From NCBI GenBank assembly GCA_033032865.1, contig JAWHQI010000099.1, positions 6,527,501 to 6,591,500 of the forward strand: a stretch of 64,000 bases of DNA, in the 5' to 3' direction. Under the pieces are notes generated by a model, which ran no database searches, was not told the DNA's origin, and was given only the letters and a program-made list of their open reading frames with translations. The translations under genes and the position numbers were made by a program. Numbering within the stretch: the stretch's first letter is position 1; each line of letters opens with the position of its first letter. Source of the DNA: Dactylorhiza incarnata. Its lineage: Eukaryota; Streptophyta; Magnoliopsida; Asparagales; Orchidaceae. Positions 45,448 through 57,153 of the stretch are shown piece after piece.

Positions 45448-47006
45448 TGTTGGGATCATTGCCCACAATGTCTTAGATTTGGAGAAGTCCATTCCTAAGT
45501 CAAAGATATATCTCAGAATGTATTTGATATACTCTCTAGAATCAATGTGCAGGAGATCAGGTCAGGCAAAATGTTCATGGAATTCATTCAAGTTCACAAG
45601 CGTCGAGACATCATACATCGCTCGACGCCTGTGACCCAGAAGCGTTGACACATGTCCATTGCTCAAATAGACAAGGTTGTCGCTGAAGTTCTGAGACCAA
45701 ATTTGGAAGCGTCGAGCCAAGTTATATCACTCGACGCCGTGGAAAGAGAAGTGTCGACTAAACTTTAGTCAGCTCAGCGCAAACAAGAAGAATCGAGATA
45801 TGAAGGATTAGTTAAGAAGCGTCGAGCCTCTGTATGTTGCTCGACTTCTACAGATAAAAAGCGTCGACTTACTGTTGATTGCTCAACGCCTAAGAAGGAG
45901 GAGTCGAGAGCTTCAGTCTAAGGAGTATGCGTCGAGTATCTACATATCGCTCGACGCCTAATGGAAAAAACGTCGACATAGATGCTCAGTGCTCAACGCC
46001 TCTTCTACAAATACTCTGAACTGAGGAATATCTTCTACAGCTAGCTAAGCCTTTATTTCTTTAGAAGACATTGAAGACCGTTGAAGACTTAACGTCATGC
46101 TGACGTGGAGGAGCATAACAGATGTTGCAGATGGCGGGCTATAAATAGAAGGCATGACCTATGGGTTATGTAGTTAAGTTAGTTTTTCCTATCTTTCGAA
46201 AGCCATTATCGTCTCCATCAGTTTGAGGGAAAGTTTGAGAAAGATTCTGGAGAAGTCATCTTCCCTTTCAGAACCAATCTAACTTGAAGATTTCATTCAG
46301 CAATCTAGTGCTGATACATCTTTCTGAAAGTAGAAGATCAAGAAGGAAGAATCTGTCTTCCTAAGAAGAAGAACAGCCATCACAGCCTGTCGAATCAAGA
46401 AGATCATCTGCTGCTGCTGTTCTATTGAAGTTTTTTGTCTGATCATTCAGGCAGTTCAAGAAGACTCAACAATCTGAAGAATCTGAGTCTAAGTATTTGT
46501 TATTCTCTTTATAAATTCCTGTAGGATCTGAGTTGTCAGATCTGAGTGTAGGATCTGTCAAGGATCTGAGTTGTAAGATCGGGTGTGATCTGAGTTATAG
46601 GATTCAGGGGTGAATCTGAGTTGTAGGCCTAGTTATAAAGGCTGAGGTAGGATCTGTGAGATCTGAGTTTGTAAGATCTGCTGAGATCTGAGAGAGTAAG
46701 ATCTGTGAGATCTGAGACTGTAAGATCTGTTGTGATCTGAGTTGTAAGACCTGTTTGTGGTCTGAGATCTGGAGGAGTTATAAACCCTATCTAGCATACT
46801 ACTAGAAGGGGAGAAGGGGGAAAGTGGATTACCCAAGATAAGGGGAACCACTATAAAAATCTGTGTGTCTTTTCTGTGTGTGTTTTTATTCTTGAAAGCT
46901 CTGATCAGTTTTATTTTGGTTATCATCAAGAACTGCGATAGTTTTAAGTAACCTATTCACCCCTCCCCCCTCTAGGTGATTAGCTACCCTTAATTAAAGT
47001 CTTTCA
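45448..47006 (+). repeat. E6 LTR3 (3' LTR)
   Basis: It matches LTR2 over 1559 bases. The first 770 bases show no difference I could find; the remaining part has about 16. It is followed by AAGCT, the right target-site copy. Confidence 0.93.
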
Positions 47007-48038
47007 AAGCTGCAGAATCCGCCCTAATCAGGATCGATCATCTTTCCCGCGCCCGAAGGGTTCCGGTTCTGCCATTTTCGCCGCTCCTTCTCCGCCCACC
47101 TTAAGGAGGAGCTCCAACCACCATTTCCTTTCAAATCTAAAGTCGGAGCATCCCCTCGGCCACCTCCATCATCAAAGTGCTTCAAGGAGAGGATTCCACC
47201 TTCATCTTCATCACCAAGCAAGAGTTCTTCGCATCGGATGTGTCAGGATTGTAGTTTACCGGAGAATACGGGTCCATTGGGAGGAAGTGACATCCCTCCT
47301 CTACGCCGGACGATAGTTGGGACCGAGATAGGATGCGGATTGATGCTCCGACGATTCCTACCGTGAATCTACAACAAGCCTCCAGATTCAATCGTATCTC
47401 TTGCCTTTTTCTCTTATTTGTGTTGATGTATATGAATGTAATCCTTATTATTTGATGATGTGGCACATGTAAACCTTGATTTGAATTGTTTATTTCCTGT
47501 CTATGTGAAATTACTTTGTTGTTTATTTGTTTGTATGAGGTGCGCCCCCATTCCACCTTCCATCTGCCATCACCCTCCATTCCATTCCGCTTGACTACTT
47601 GCCCTTTCCGTAAGCCTACTCTTCCACTCGCCGAGCTAAGCGGTGCTAACGACCCGTATAATCCACCTCGACTCCGCCGATGCGAACCATTCCATCTGCT
47701 TGCCTTCTCGTCCATCCGCCTAGCAATGCAGTGCATAGCGACCTGCATAGTTTCCATCTGCCCGGCGAAGCAACGCATAATGTCCTGCATAGGAGTAGTT
47801 TAGTTCTTTTCTTTTATTTTTCACAATTCAAATCACCCATTTTCCGCAATCCATCCGACCTAAAGGACTTCAATCTCAAGTCCTTCCTCGATAGATAACT
47901 CCACCTTACCGTGTTCCTTTGAGATTTGATACTTGGGGATTCACTCCCATATTTTATATTACTTGAACGCTCAGTACATTGCCATTTCGTGTCGCAGTCT
48001 TGCTACCGCCTATAGCGGTGTGCTATATTTGCGCATCA
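47007..48038 (+). repeat. E1 3' LTR, part 3
   Basis: After AAGCT the E1 LTR resumes at the position just after its TATA box and runs through R and U5 to GCATCA at 48038. The last 185 bases match the window start. Open frames on the minus strand here are chance. Confidence 0.9.
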
Positions 48039-48738
48039 GGCCCTCCATAATTCTATTCCATAAGAAATTGACCAAAAAGGAATATAATATAAAATGACAC
48101 AATAAAATATCATAAATGATTTGCCATTTTGGAACTTACAAAATTTGGAATTCTTTATTAATGGTTGTGCAACGGCTATTATCCTGTTAATATATTATTA
48201 AAATACTCCTTGAATAATGAGCATGATAGACGGCGTGTATAATAAATACAGATCAATTTCTAAGAAGATGTGTGCATTAAATGCAACTCTGCAACTGTCA
48301 AGACGACAAAAATTCTTCAAGACGATATCATCTTGATCATCAAGATGCAATATGTTCTTCACAGCGATGTCGTCGACATACTTCTGCCTTCACAACTTAT
48401 CATAGTTGTATAGATGATAAAACTCCTTCTAGACGATATCGTCCAGATGCTTTAGTCTACACGATTCATCTTTAATCTTCAAGTCGATATGACTGCTTTA
48501 AGACGATATCGTCGAGACATCTATCTGCACGATTTTACTTAGTCATCTAAACAATAGATCTTCTTCAAGATGATGTCATCGAGACTTAGATGATTTTTAC
48601 TTCTTTTATAGTTTTCATTCTAGAGATGTAGCATTGATATATCTGTCACATCATGACATAGTATCAAAAACAACTTTGCTTATCTATACTTGTGTTCCTT
48701 CTTCAAATCTAGGAACAACGAGGGCACATTTCCCAACA
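48039..48738 (-). repeat. E8 3' LTR, partial, with GACGATATCGTC array
   Basis: On the minus strand it begins TGTTGGGAAATG next to a purine tract (48739-48752). Units of about 67-70 bases carry a palindromic core: GATGTCGTCGAC (48365), GACGATATCGTC (48432 and 48502) and GATGATGTCATC (48570). The rest of the LTR lies left of E1, outside the window. Confidence 0.8.
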
Positions 48739-48929
48739 ATCTTCCCATATTTGAAGAAGCCAGAACTTACCATTATAGATAAGCTTTACTAATAAATGTA
48801 CTCATACAAGATCAATATATAGAGTTAGGGCAATTAATCATGATCATCAAAAATAGTCCAAAACATGAATATAAACTAGACATGAATGATAAATATAGAA
48901 ATATTCATATTGTTTTCCTAAATTCCATA

Positions 48930-51350
48930 TTCCTCAAATTTTCCTCTTGAAGATGATCCAGCCTTTCCTTTCTTCTCAACTTCAGCCTTTTTGGACTTCT
49001 CAACATCAGCTTGCTTTTTTCCTTTCAAAATAGCTATATGGTTTGGGGTGATATCTGAGAGGGGCAAGAGTAGTATTCTGTACTAAAGGATCTCCCATTC
49101 TGACTTTGGTCCAATACCTTTCTTCCTGCTTCAGCAAGTTCATATTTTTGCCACTCATCAGAACTATAAAATTGACCTCTGTCATTTTTGCCTTGCTAAT
49201 ACAGTGCTCAGGTGTTTAAAATGATGTCCCTTGAGTAAGGGCTCCACTCCTCAAAGTTTGGGTTCTTTTTAACCTTCTCCATTCTCTTTCTCTTGGCCTC
49301 TTGCTCTTCATTATCCACATGATGCCTCTTTCCCTTTTTAACTTGCCCACTGCCACTAGAGGGCTCCTCAGCAAAGTACCCTTGATAGGTTTCAGGTTGT
49401 AGATGCTGCTCTGAGAGGTCTTCTGCTGCTTGCATATTTGCTGATCCTTCAGGAATGACACTACCTTCTAGGAGAGGATGTTGATAGGGTATTCCATAAT
49501 CTACTGTATCCAGGCCCATAGATAACCTTACTTCATTTGATAGCCACATGGCATGATGGCTTGATAGAATCTCTCCCTTTTTGACTTCTTCAAATATTTC
49601 TTTAGAAAGAGAAGCTTGGAAGTTCTTTAGTTGTTTAAAAAGGAGAGCATTCAGATTGCCAATTGCATCCATGATTTTGCCTTGAGAAGTTCTAACAGAT
49701 TGATTTGGGAGAGAGTAAAGCTGATCCTTGGTAACTTGAAGTTGATGCAGTAGAGTTTCACTAACATTATCCATCAATTCCTGAGAGACTTGAGCACTGG
49801 ATGAGATTTTTTGAAGAATGGTACTGACAACATCTTCTAAATCAGTAAAGGTCACATCCTGATTTTGAATGATAGCTTGCTGATTATCCCTTAAAGTAGA
49901 CATTCTATCAAGCACTATGTTAAGTTGTTGGCCAATCAGCAAAGTGGATTCATAAATATGTTATATTTGTTCACTAGTATTGAAGACATCATGTGCAGCA
50001 GTGTTGTAAACATTGGCATTCTGATAATTCACATGCTGTATTTCCTCTTGCAGACCATTAATTCTGGCAGACATGACATCTTTACATCTCTTGACAACAC
50101 TATCTACGTATGCTTCAAATTGAGCTCTTTGTCTGTCAAGAGATTCTCTAGCGTGGACATAAACTCAGAAGATGGGGCTGTGGGAGGTGGAGTAACAAAA
50201 GAGGGTTGATCATTCTCAGTTCTTGGTGGGGAAAGAAGTAGAGGAACTTGGACAGATGGCTCCCCCTAAATTTGTGCAGTCATGACAGAGGGGGTGCTCA
50301 CCTTCACCATCAGAAGCACTTTGATGCATATCATCATCCATAAAACCTTCATGAGATCTTTTTGAAATTACCTCGTCTTGATAAACTTCTTGACCTTCTG
50401 AATCATTTATAGGACTTTTCTGAACATCTTCCTTTGCATTCATTACTGCCTCCTTGGCAATACTTAAGATTTCCTCCCAAGTCACCTCCTCATGAGGTAA
50501 TGTGCCACTTCCAAGTACTATATTATCTTCTTTTAATGGCTCCCCTCAACAGTTGCATGAGAGTTTTGATCAATTTGTGGGGGTTGAGCAGGGCTTTGGG
50601 GGACATCAACCCTTTGGGAGGAAGGCTCACCTACTTCTTTTTTATTAAATTTTTTCCCATCTGCCGACAATCTTCACATCTATTCTTTTGAGATAGTGAA
50701 GAGGAATTGTTTCAGTCTCATTAAGATGTTGGGGAATACTGTGCTTTAAGTATAAGGAGAGGATTCTTCCAAAGTTTGGGATCTTCAAACTTTCTTTGAT
50801 CTTATCAAACAAGACCTTTCCCCCCAATCAGTCTTCTTTTCAAGAATGACTCTTACCATTAACTCAAACATTCCTTTTGAAATTTTATCATGTGATCCAG
50901 TTTTGCATAACAATACTTTTCCAATAATGTCTGATAGAAGCTTACCCTGCATATTCCTTTTCATTCTTTAAATACTTCAATATGTTTTTCATCTAGGTCA
51001 CACCACTTATATCCTTCTAATAAATCCTCGGTACTTACTGATTCTTCTTCCTCATCTTCATCAAGAATAGTTAATTGAAGAGCTTTGGTTAGGCCTGTGG
51101 AAATGATTCTTTAGTATTCTCCAGAAACAGTGGTAAGGATGGCTTTCCCAACCTTGCTTAATTGGGCATTTGCATACAGTTCAGAGAGTGCAGTATTGTA
51201 GAGTCGGGTAGGTTCAGTGAGAATATATTCCAGTTCTGATGCATACAGTAGAGTAATTACCATGTTTAGTCCTTCATCAGCACCTTGGAAGCCATCCTTC
51301 ACTAAGTCTCCTCCAGAATGAATCTTGTCGTCTGATTGCTTTGGCGCCAA
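48930..51350 (-). pseudogene. E8 env-like protein, degenerate
   Basis: Pieces on the minus strand follow the E6 env-like protein in order: the start MAPKQSDDKIHSGG at 51350; the FGRILSLYL segment at 50827-50645, matching MGRILSLYL of E6; an acidic middle at 50485-50216; a coiled-coil-like region at 49942-49208 containing HAMWLSNEVRLSMG and NFEEWSPYSRDIIL, matching HAVWTSNSIREILG and NFEHWSPSSRELIL; and a Lys-rich end with RYHPKPYSYFERKK near 49030. Stops and frameshifts separate the pieces. Shared order and motifs in two diverged elements show this is a real conserved gene. No membrane segment is evident. Confidence 0.82.
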
Positions 51351-51429
51351 TGATGATTGTCAAGAGGAAGATGATGAAGATGGAATTCTAGGGTTTGTAT
51401 GTATGATTTTCTATGTTTCCATGGTGTCT

Positions 51430-51640
51430 TATTTATAATAGTATGTGTTGGGAGATAAAAGGGCGCGTACCTGATAAGATCTTTTCATATCCTTTGAAAT
51501 CTCGAAATTGTGGCATAATGATGGTGCTGGCATGGCCAGTCATGTCGGCTTGTCGTCGAGATGGTGTATCTAGTATCGTTGAGACCACAAATGCCTTGTC
51601 GTCGACAGTGTAGTAGTATCGTCTTGATTCATCAAGATGA
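51430..51640 (-). promoter_or_regulatory. E8 pol-env spacer: motif array and TATA box
   Basis: Read on the plus strand, GTCGTCGAG (51552), ATCGTTGAG (51575), GTCGTCGAC (51598) and ATCGTCTTGA (51618) are spaced 20-23 bases. The same GTCGTCGAC and CATCAAGATG occur in the E8 LTR. On the minus strand TATAAATA (51437-51430) lies downstream of the array and 80 bases before the env-like ATG. Confidence 0.62.
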
Positions 51641-51872
51641 TTTTTAAACTTTGCAGTATTTTCTAGATGATTCTTTTGTATTCCTCAGTCAATTTGTTGT
51701 TGTTATCTTTCAAAACTAAAAATATTAGTTTTCTTTAGGGTGGACCTTGTGAGAGATCAATCTCATCAACAATATAATTTAATCACTACTATAAATGAAA
51801 AATGGAATTCAACATGCCCAAATTTTAAGAACTTAGCATTCTAAATTCAATTTTGAATTGATTGAACTTAGA

Positions 51873-52335
51873 CTACTCATCAAGGGGCTTGGTAAAAATG
51901 TCAGCTATTTGCCTATCTGTACTGACATACTCAAGGAAAATGTCTTCCTTTTCAACATGCTCCCTGATGAAATGATAAATAATTTCAATATGCTTTGTTC
52001 TGCTCTGTGCCACAGGATTTATAGCTATAGAGATGACACGAGAGGAATCACAGAAGAGAGACGTTCTCCTAATATGTAGATTGTAATCCTCCAACTGGTG
52101 TTGAATCCATAGGAGTTGTGCACAACTACCAGCAGAGATATATTCTGATTTAGCTGTGGAGATAGCAATATTATTTTGCTTTTTGCTACTCCAGGACACA
52201 AGCCTTCTCCCCAAGAACTGACAAGTTCCTGAAGTGCTTTTTCTGTCCTCCTTGCACCCAGCAAAGTCAGCATCAGAATATCCATAGAGCTCAAATCATC
52301 TGACTTAGGATACCAGAATTTTAGATTGGGAGTAC
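51873..52335 (-). pseudogene. E8 pol, RNase H end
   Basis: The minus strand encodes the RNase H part of a SIRE-type pol: LKFWYPKSDD, then after a frame change [38 protein letters not shown] and RTKHIEI, ending [12 protein letters not shown]9 interrupts it at 52335, so RT and the rest lie outside the window. Confidence 0.9.
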
Positions 52336-53278
52336 TGTACAACCCCGCATTCGCTGAGTATGTCCCCCGGACCCAGGGAGGCCAGAAAGAGGGAGATGAG
52401 TGGGTTAAGCTTGCTTTCGCCCATACCTAGAGGGTCTCTCGCTCAAAAAAGAAAAGGCAGCACTCGCCCACGAGAAGGCCTGTATCTGGGAGTGGGGGTG
52501 GAGCCTCCACGGATCACTCGCCCGCCGAAATCCAGAGGTAAATGTCAGGAGAGGAGTCTGGCGAGTGGCACCCTCACGGACCACTCGTCCAGCTAGCGTT
52601 CTACAAAATGTTCTGCGCCCGACGAAATGTCCAGCGTTCGACGAAATGTCCTGCGTTCGACGAAGTGTTCTGCGCCCGACGAGATGTTCTGCGTTCGACG
52701 AACTTAACCTTCCAAGGACTTCCACAGGGCCGCAGCGCTCTCGCCTGAGAAGGATCTCACGAGCCAGATTCGCAAGGAGATTTGCGAGAGCGGGCGAGCG
52801 GTCTTCTCACAGGCCAATTGCCCATATGCTGATAAGGCGAAATTGCTCCTCAGTCCCTGGTGGTCTGCTAATAGCCACTCGGAACATCGGAGTTTGGCTG
52901 TTAGCAGGCCAAACTGGGGTGCGTATAGTAAAATCAAAGGGCGGAATCCCGCTATCAGCAAACCAATTCAAAAAAACTATAAATAAGACCCAAGGGGCAC
53001 CTTTGGGGAGACACTCTTTTTGAGATTCTCTCTCCTCAGGTCATTCTTGGTTAGCATTTTCAGATCTCTCCAAGGTGCCCGGGCTTCAACTTTGGCTTGG
53101 GAGGGGAAGCTCTCTATAGATCTTTCGGGCGTGTGGTGGGTCCTCCTTGCTGAATCCAGTGGTCTGTGTCCAACTCCTAGGCTTCGGTCTGTCAACTTCA
53201 AGGGGTTAGTAAGTGCTAGCTGCTCCCCAACCTTTGGGGGCCCCGAACTCTACAAGAGACCATTTACTGGTTTCAACA
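52336..53278 (+). repeat. E9 5' LTR (approximate) with 19-bp U3 repeats
   Basis: The left edge is where E8 coding sequence stops (TGTACAACCCC). The right edge is set at AACA before TGGTGCGGTGAGCGTGG (53284 on), a possible primer site whose tRNA I cannot name. Five 19-bp repeats (ATGTTCTGCGTTCGACGAA) start at 52608, 52627, 52646, 52665 and 52684. TATAAATAA lies at 52978-52986. Confidence 0.6.
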
Positions 53279-53335
53279 TTCTTGGTGCGGTGAGCGTGGA
53301 GCGCAGCTGGTTCAATAAATTCTCTAGGAGAAAAC

Positions 53336-54660
53336 ATGGCAGGAGATAACGAGCGGGATGCGGACTTCGGATGCTCGCCACCCCCAGGAGCGCCAACCAC
53401 AATGGAGATGCTGGCAGACCTTAGGCGGGATCTTCTTGGAGCTTTCCAGAGTGCTCTCGTCGCGGCTCTCGGGGGACTCGCGACCCCAGCGCCCCAGGTG
53501 GTCCCTCCCCCTGGAGTCGGCGAGAATGCCCCAGCTCCGCGAGCCGTAAAAGAGGCGACAACCCAGGGGACAGGGCGAGATTTTGCTAGGCGGGAGCTCT
53601 TCCCCAGCCCGACAGGGGCAAGCGAGAACCAGACGAGGGTCTTTCTAGCAGAAGGGGCCCCGGCCGGTGGGGCCCCGGTGAGTGGTCCTTTGGCAAATCC
53701 GAGGTCGGTGGGAGTAGGGTCCCCAGGGTAGCTCACAGGAAGGGTAGAGCAGGTCCAGAGGGTGAGCGGGTGAAGTCCTTTTTGCGAGTTGGTGCTCTCG
53801 GCACCACTCCCCAAGGGCTTCAGGGAGCCGACCATGATGCTATATACCGGCAAGGATGACCCCGTTCAGCACTTGCAGTGGTTCGAAGACATGGTCTCGA
53901 TTAGACCTATGTCAGACGCCTTCAAGTGCCGACTCTTCGCTACTACCCTAAAGGAGAAGGCGAGGGACTGGTTCCACCAGCTTCCCTCAGGGTCAATCTA
54001 TGCCTTCGAGGACTTGCATCGAGGTTTTCTATTGCGCTTCTCCACCTCGTAGAAAAGGAAGAAGGATCCCGAGTCGCTTTTTAATATCAAGCAGAGGTTG
54101 TGGGAGTCGTTAGCTCACTATCTGGAGCGGTTCAGGGAGGAGGTTCTCCTCGTCCAAGAAGTGCCAGGGTACACCCTCCAGCTTTCCTTCACGTTGGGGC
54201 TGCGGGAGGGTTTCTTCAAGATGGATCTCAAAAGGAGGGTTCCTCTGTCCTATGAGGAGTTGATGGAGAGAGAAGCGGAGGAAGTGGACGGGGAGGCAGC
54301 AAACCCTGAGTTCACAAAGAGGCTAGCGTGGCTGAGCGAGCCAGAAGGCAAGTAACCAGAGCCAAGAAGGAGAGAAGAAGCAAGAGCTTCGGAGTTGGGA
54401 TGGAGGCAACAAGGAGGGTGGATGCAGGGCCCAGGAAGGGGCTTCCCCCACGGAGGAGGCAACTTCCAAGGAGGGCAGGGAAGGCCTCATCAGCTGGGAT
54501 GGAGGCAAGGCCCGAGGCCACCTCCTCCCCCGCCTCAGCAGACAATGGAGATAGGAGGAGGGAGAAGAGGAAGAGGGCGGGAGCCGGAGGAGCCGGTCCC
54601 GGAAGAAGGAACGGGGGAGTGGGAGGCGAGGGGAGGGGGTGGCATTGTCGTACTGTGACT
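53336..54660 (+). pseudogene. E9 gag
   Basis: The ATG at 53336 starts a Pro/Ala-rich N-terminus. One frame continues to about 54658 through in-frame stops at 53729 (TAG), 53774 (TGA), 54050 (TAG) and 54353 (TAA). It contains the plant gypsy gag core (MMLYTGKDDPVQHLQWFEDM, then KARDWFHQLPSGSI and FLLRFSTS), and LAHYLERFREEV with LREGFFKMDL. A Gly/Arg/Pro-rich linker leads to a frameshift before the zinc motif of the next piece. It is non-functional as it stands. Confidence 0.88.
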
Positions 54661-55772
54661 TCCATCAGGAGGAAGGTCACGCAATGACCACCTGCCCAGA
54701 GTTCTTAGAAGTAAGGGGGGCAAGGGTCCCAGCGCCGCAGCCGCAACAACGACCGGTGAGGATAGAGGAGGTTCCACCCCAGGAGGATGAAGATGAGAGG
54801 TGTGAGGACCGCATGGACATAGGAACCCGAGGAGGGATCAGAGTGATCCATGGGGGAGTAGGGATCGAGGCAACCCGGAAGGCGAGCCTCCATGCCATAT
54901 ACCGTCGAAGTGTGGCTTCGACATCCCAAGCCCCACCCCCAGCAGAGAAGGTTACCTTCTCCCAGAAGGACATGCCAGGTCACGAAGACCCGTTCTGCGA
55001 TGCGCTGGTCATCCAAACGGCCATCGAGAACTTCACCGTCTCTCGAATCCTGGTGGACAACGGGAGCTCGGTCAATGTAATCTTTAAGAGAGCGTTTGAT
55101 GAGATGAAGGTGGAGGCCAGAAGGGTGTTGGCCTCGGATGGTCCTCTATTTGGGTTCTCGGGGGAGAGGAAGGATGTGGAAGGTGGAGTGGGGCTCCATG
55201 TGACCCTGGGAGGGAAGTCCCGTAACTGTCGCTTCGTGATAGTGGATTCCCCTAGCAGCTACATCGCCATCTTCGGACGGACTCTTATCAGCGCGTTTCG
55301 ATGCGTACCATCCACATTCCACCAATGCCTCAAGTTCAGCATAGGTGGAATCCAGATCCAGGTCCGGGGAGATCCCAAGGTGGCGAGGCAGTGCTATGTG
55401 ACTGCCATCAACACTATCTCCTGGATGGGGGAAGCAAAGGAGTGGGACAAGGTGATGGAGGAGGCGGCCGAGGCGGAAGAGGAGGGGGAGTTAGAAGGAA
55501 AGACGAATGAAGGAGGAGTTCAGGCCCAGGAAGGAGGGGCGGATGAGTTGATGATGGTGGGGGAGGAGGAGATGGAGGAAGGAGCCAAAGCGCTCGCTTG
55601 TGGCGGAGAGGAGGAGAGCGCTTGGGGAGAACGATCCAGGTTGGAGGACATGGAAGAAGTACTGGAGGTGGAGGTCACCACCAAAGCCGGGACAATCGAG
55701 AAGATCAGATCAGTCGGGAGCTCAGCCCCGAGGACCAGAGGAGGATCTCAGCTTGTGTCTAGGATAATGTGA
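54639..55772 (+). pseudogene. E9 zinc motif and aspartic protease
   Basis: The piece opens with CDFHQEEGHAMTTC, the Cys/His motif usual in Tat gag-pol. The protease follows with ILVDNGSSVNVIF near 55040; the DNGSS variant is normal for Tat. Downstream are the flap region (LHVTLGGKSRNCRF) and FGRTLISAF. The end is Glu-rich. A frameshift near 55765 separates it from RT. It would cleave the polyprotein. Confidence 0.87.
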
Positions 55773-57150
55773 ATGTCTTCATATGGAGTGTCGCGGAAAT
55801 GCCCGGGATCGATGCGGATGTGGCGTGCCATCGCCTCAACCTCGACCCCGGCACTCGCCCCATCCGCCAAAAGAAGAGATCCATCGCGGACAAGCTGGAG
55901 GTACCTATCCGGGAGGAGGTGAGCAAACTCATCAGGGCTGGCTTTGTATCGGAGATCCAGTACCCAGGCTGGGTCTCCAATGTAGTGATGGTAAAGAAAG
56001 GGGATGGTAAGTGGAGGATGTGCGTTGATTTTTCTTTGCTTAATAAATCATGCCCCATGATTGTTACCCCTTGCCTAGAATCGACGCGCTAGTTGACTCA
56101 GCCGTCGGTTTCTCTGTGATGTCTTTTTAGATGCTTTTTCAGGTTATCACCAAATCCGCATGCACCCTCCGACATTAAGGATGTATCCTTCATCACCGGG
56201 GACGATTGCTATTGCTACAAAATGATGTCATTTGGCTTAAAGAATGCGGGGGCGACATACCATCGAATGATGGATAGAGTATTTTGGGAGCAGAAGGGCA
56301 GGAACTTGGAAGTCCACGTGGATGACCTGATGATCAAAAGTCGGGACCTCGAGTCCCACCTCAGGGACCTCGAGGAGACCTTTGGGACTTTGAGGAAATT
56401 TAAAATGAAGCTTAACCCCCTAAAGTGTGTCTTCGGGGCCAGTCGGGGGAAGTTCTTGGGTCATTTACTTACCCCCCTCGGGGTAGAGCCTAACCCGGAC
56501 AAGGTAACGGCAATCCTCGAGTTGGGGTCTCCGAGGAATTCGAAGGAGGTTCAGCGTCTAATAGGGAACTGGCCGGTCTGAGTAGGTTCCTTTCCAAGGC
56601 AGGAGAAAAATGTTCTTCTTTCTTCAGGGTGCTGCGGGGGAACCGGAAGTTCGAGTGGACCCCCGAGTGCGAGAAAGCTTTTCAAGCATTGAAGGAACAG
56701 CTGACCCAGGCCCCGCTGCTCCAAGGACCAAGGCAAGGGGAGTACCTATACCTGTACTTGGGGGTGGGGTCGGAAGCAGTCAGCTCGGTGTTGGTTTGAG
56801 AAGAAGGGAAGAAACAACTCCCCATCTATTACGTAAGCAGAGTGTTGAGGAAGGTCGAGCTTAGGTACCCTATCTTGGAGAAGTTAGCTTTTGCCTTGGT
56901 GGTGTTGGCTAGAAAGCTCAGGCCCTATTTCCAAGCACACTCCATCAAAGTAGTGACCGACCATCCCCTTCGCAGCATCATGGAAGGGGTGGAGCACTCC
57001 GGAAGATTGGCCAAGTGGTCAGTGGAGCTAAGTGAGTTTAATATCTCCTACGTGCCCAGGGTGTCCATAAAGGCGCAAGTGGTGGCGGATTTCAGGGCTG
57101 ATTACATGACCAAGTTGGAAGAGTCCGAACTACCCCACCCAGTGGCCTAG
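55769..57150 (+). pseudogene. E9 reverse transcriptase and first RNase H
   Basis: RT is split over several frames. It reads FIWSVAEMPGID, VSNVVMVKKGDGKWRMCVDF (to about 56045), then a shifted LDAFSGYHQI region, then SFGLKNAGATYHRMMDRVF with VHVDDLMIKS near 56315, where the usual Tyr of YVDD is His. RNase H follows (FEWTPECEKAF, IYYVSRVLRKVELRYP, VVTDHPLRSIM), with a TGA at 56797 and a TAG at 57148. Frameshifts occur near 56060, 56130, 56165 and 56575. Confidence 0.87.
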
Positions 57151-57153
57151 AAG

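Larger units (their letters stand above)
34314..47006 (+). mobile_element. E6: SIRE/Maximus-type copia complex with three LTRs and an env-like gene
   Basis: The target-site copy AAGCT precedes 34314 (34309-34313) and follows 47006 (47007-47011). In between are a truncated LTR (34314-35053), a 184-bp remnant of an internal 3' end, a full LTR (35238-36802), a 8.6-kb internal region and a full LTR (45448-47006). Copia domain order plus a long env-like ORF after pol identify the SIRE/Maximus lineage. The three-LTR form suggests recombination between two copies, then deletion of one internal region. Confidence 0.88.
1..48038 (+). mobile_element. E1: non-autonomous LTR retrotransposon with zinc-knuckle ORF, host of five nested insertions
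   Basis: The first 185 bases closely match the sequence ending at 48038, so these are the ends of the two LTRs of one element. The 5' LTR starts left of the window. Once the insertions E2, E3, E4, E5 and E6 are removed, the internal pieces (186-961, 7594-9314, 15269-15803, 16594-16790) align in order with the intact relative E3. A tRNA-Asp-type primer site follows the 5' LTR and a polypurine tract precedes the 3' LTR. Only a small gag-like zinc-knuckle ORF is encoded, with no protease, RT or integrase. This fits the published class of terminal-repeat retrotransposons with a GAG domain (TR-GAG) or a large retrotransposon derivative. That class assignment is inference; the structure is seen directly. 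Confidence 0.85.
48039..52335 (-). mobile_element. E8: SIRE-type copia element, minus strand, host of E1 and E9
   Basis: In minus-strand order the window shows the end of pol (RNase H), a promoter-like spacer, an env-like ORF, a purine tract and part of the 3' LTR. E9 cuts it on the right inside RNase H and E1 cuts it on the left inside the LTR. Proteins are clearly related to, but diverged from, those of E6. Confidence 0.87.

Noticed and set aside
47182..47790. 202-residue minus-strand open frame
   Set aside because: It lies within the E1 LTR, antisense to the transcript, with no recognisable domain and no counterpart in the E3 LTR.
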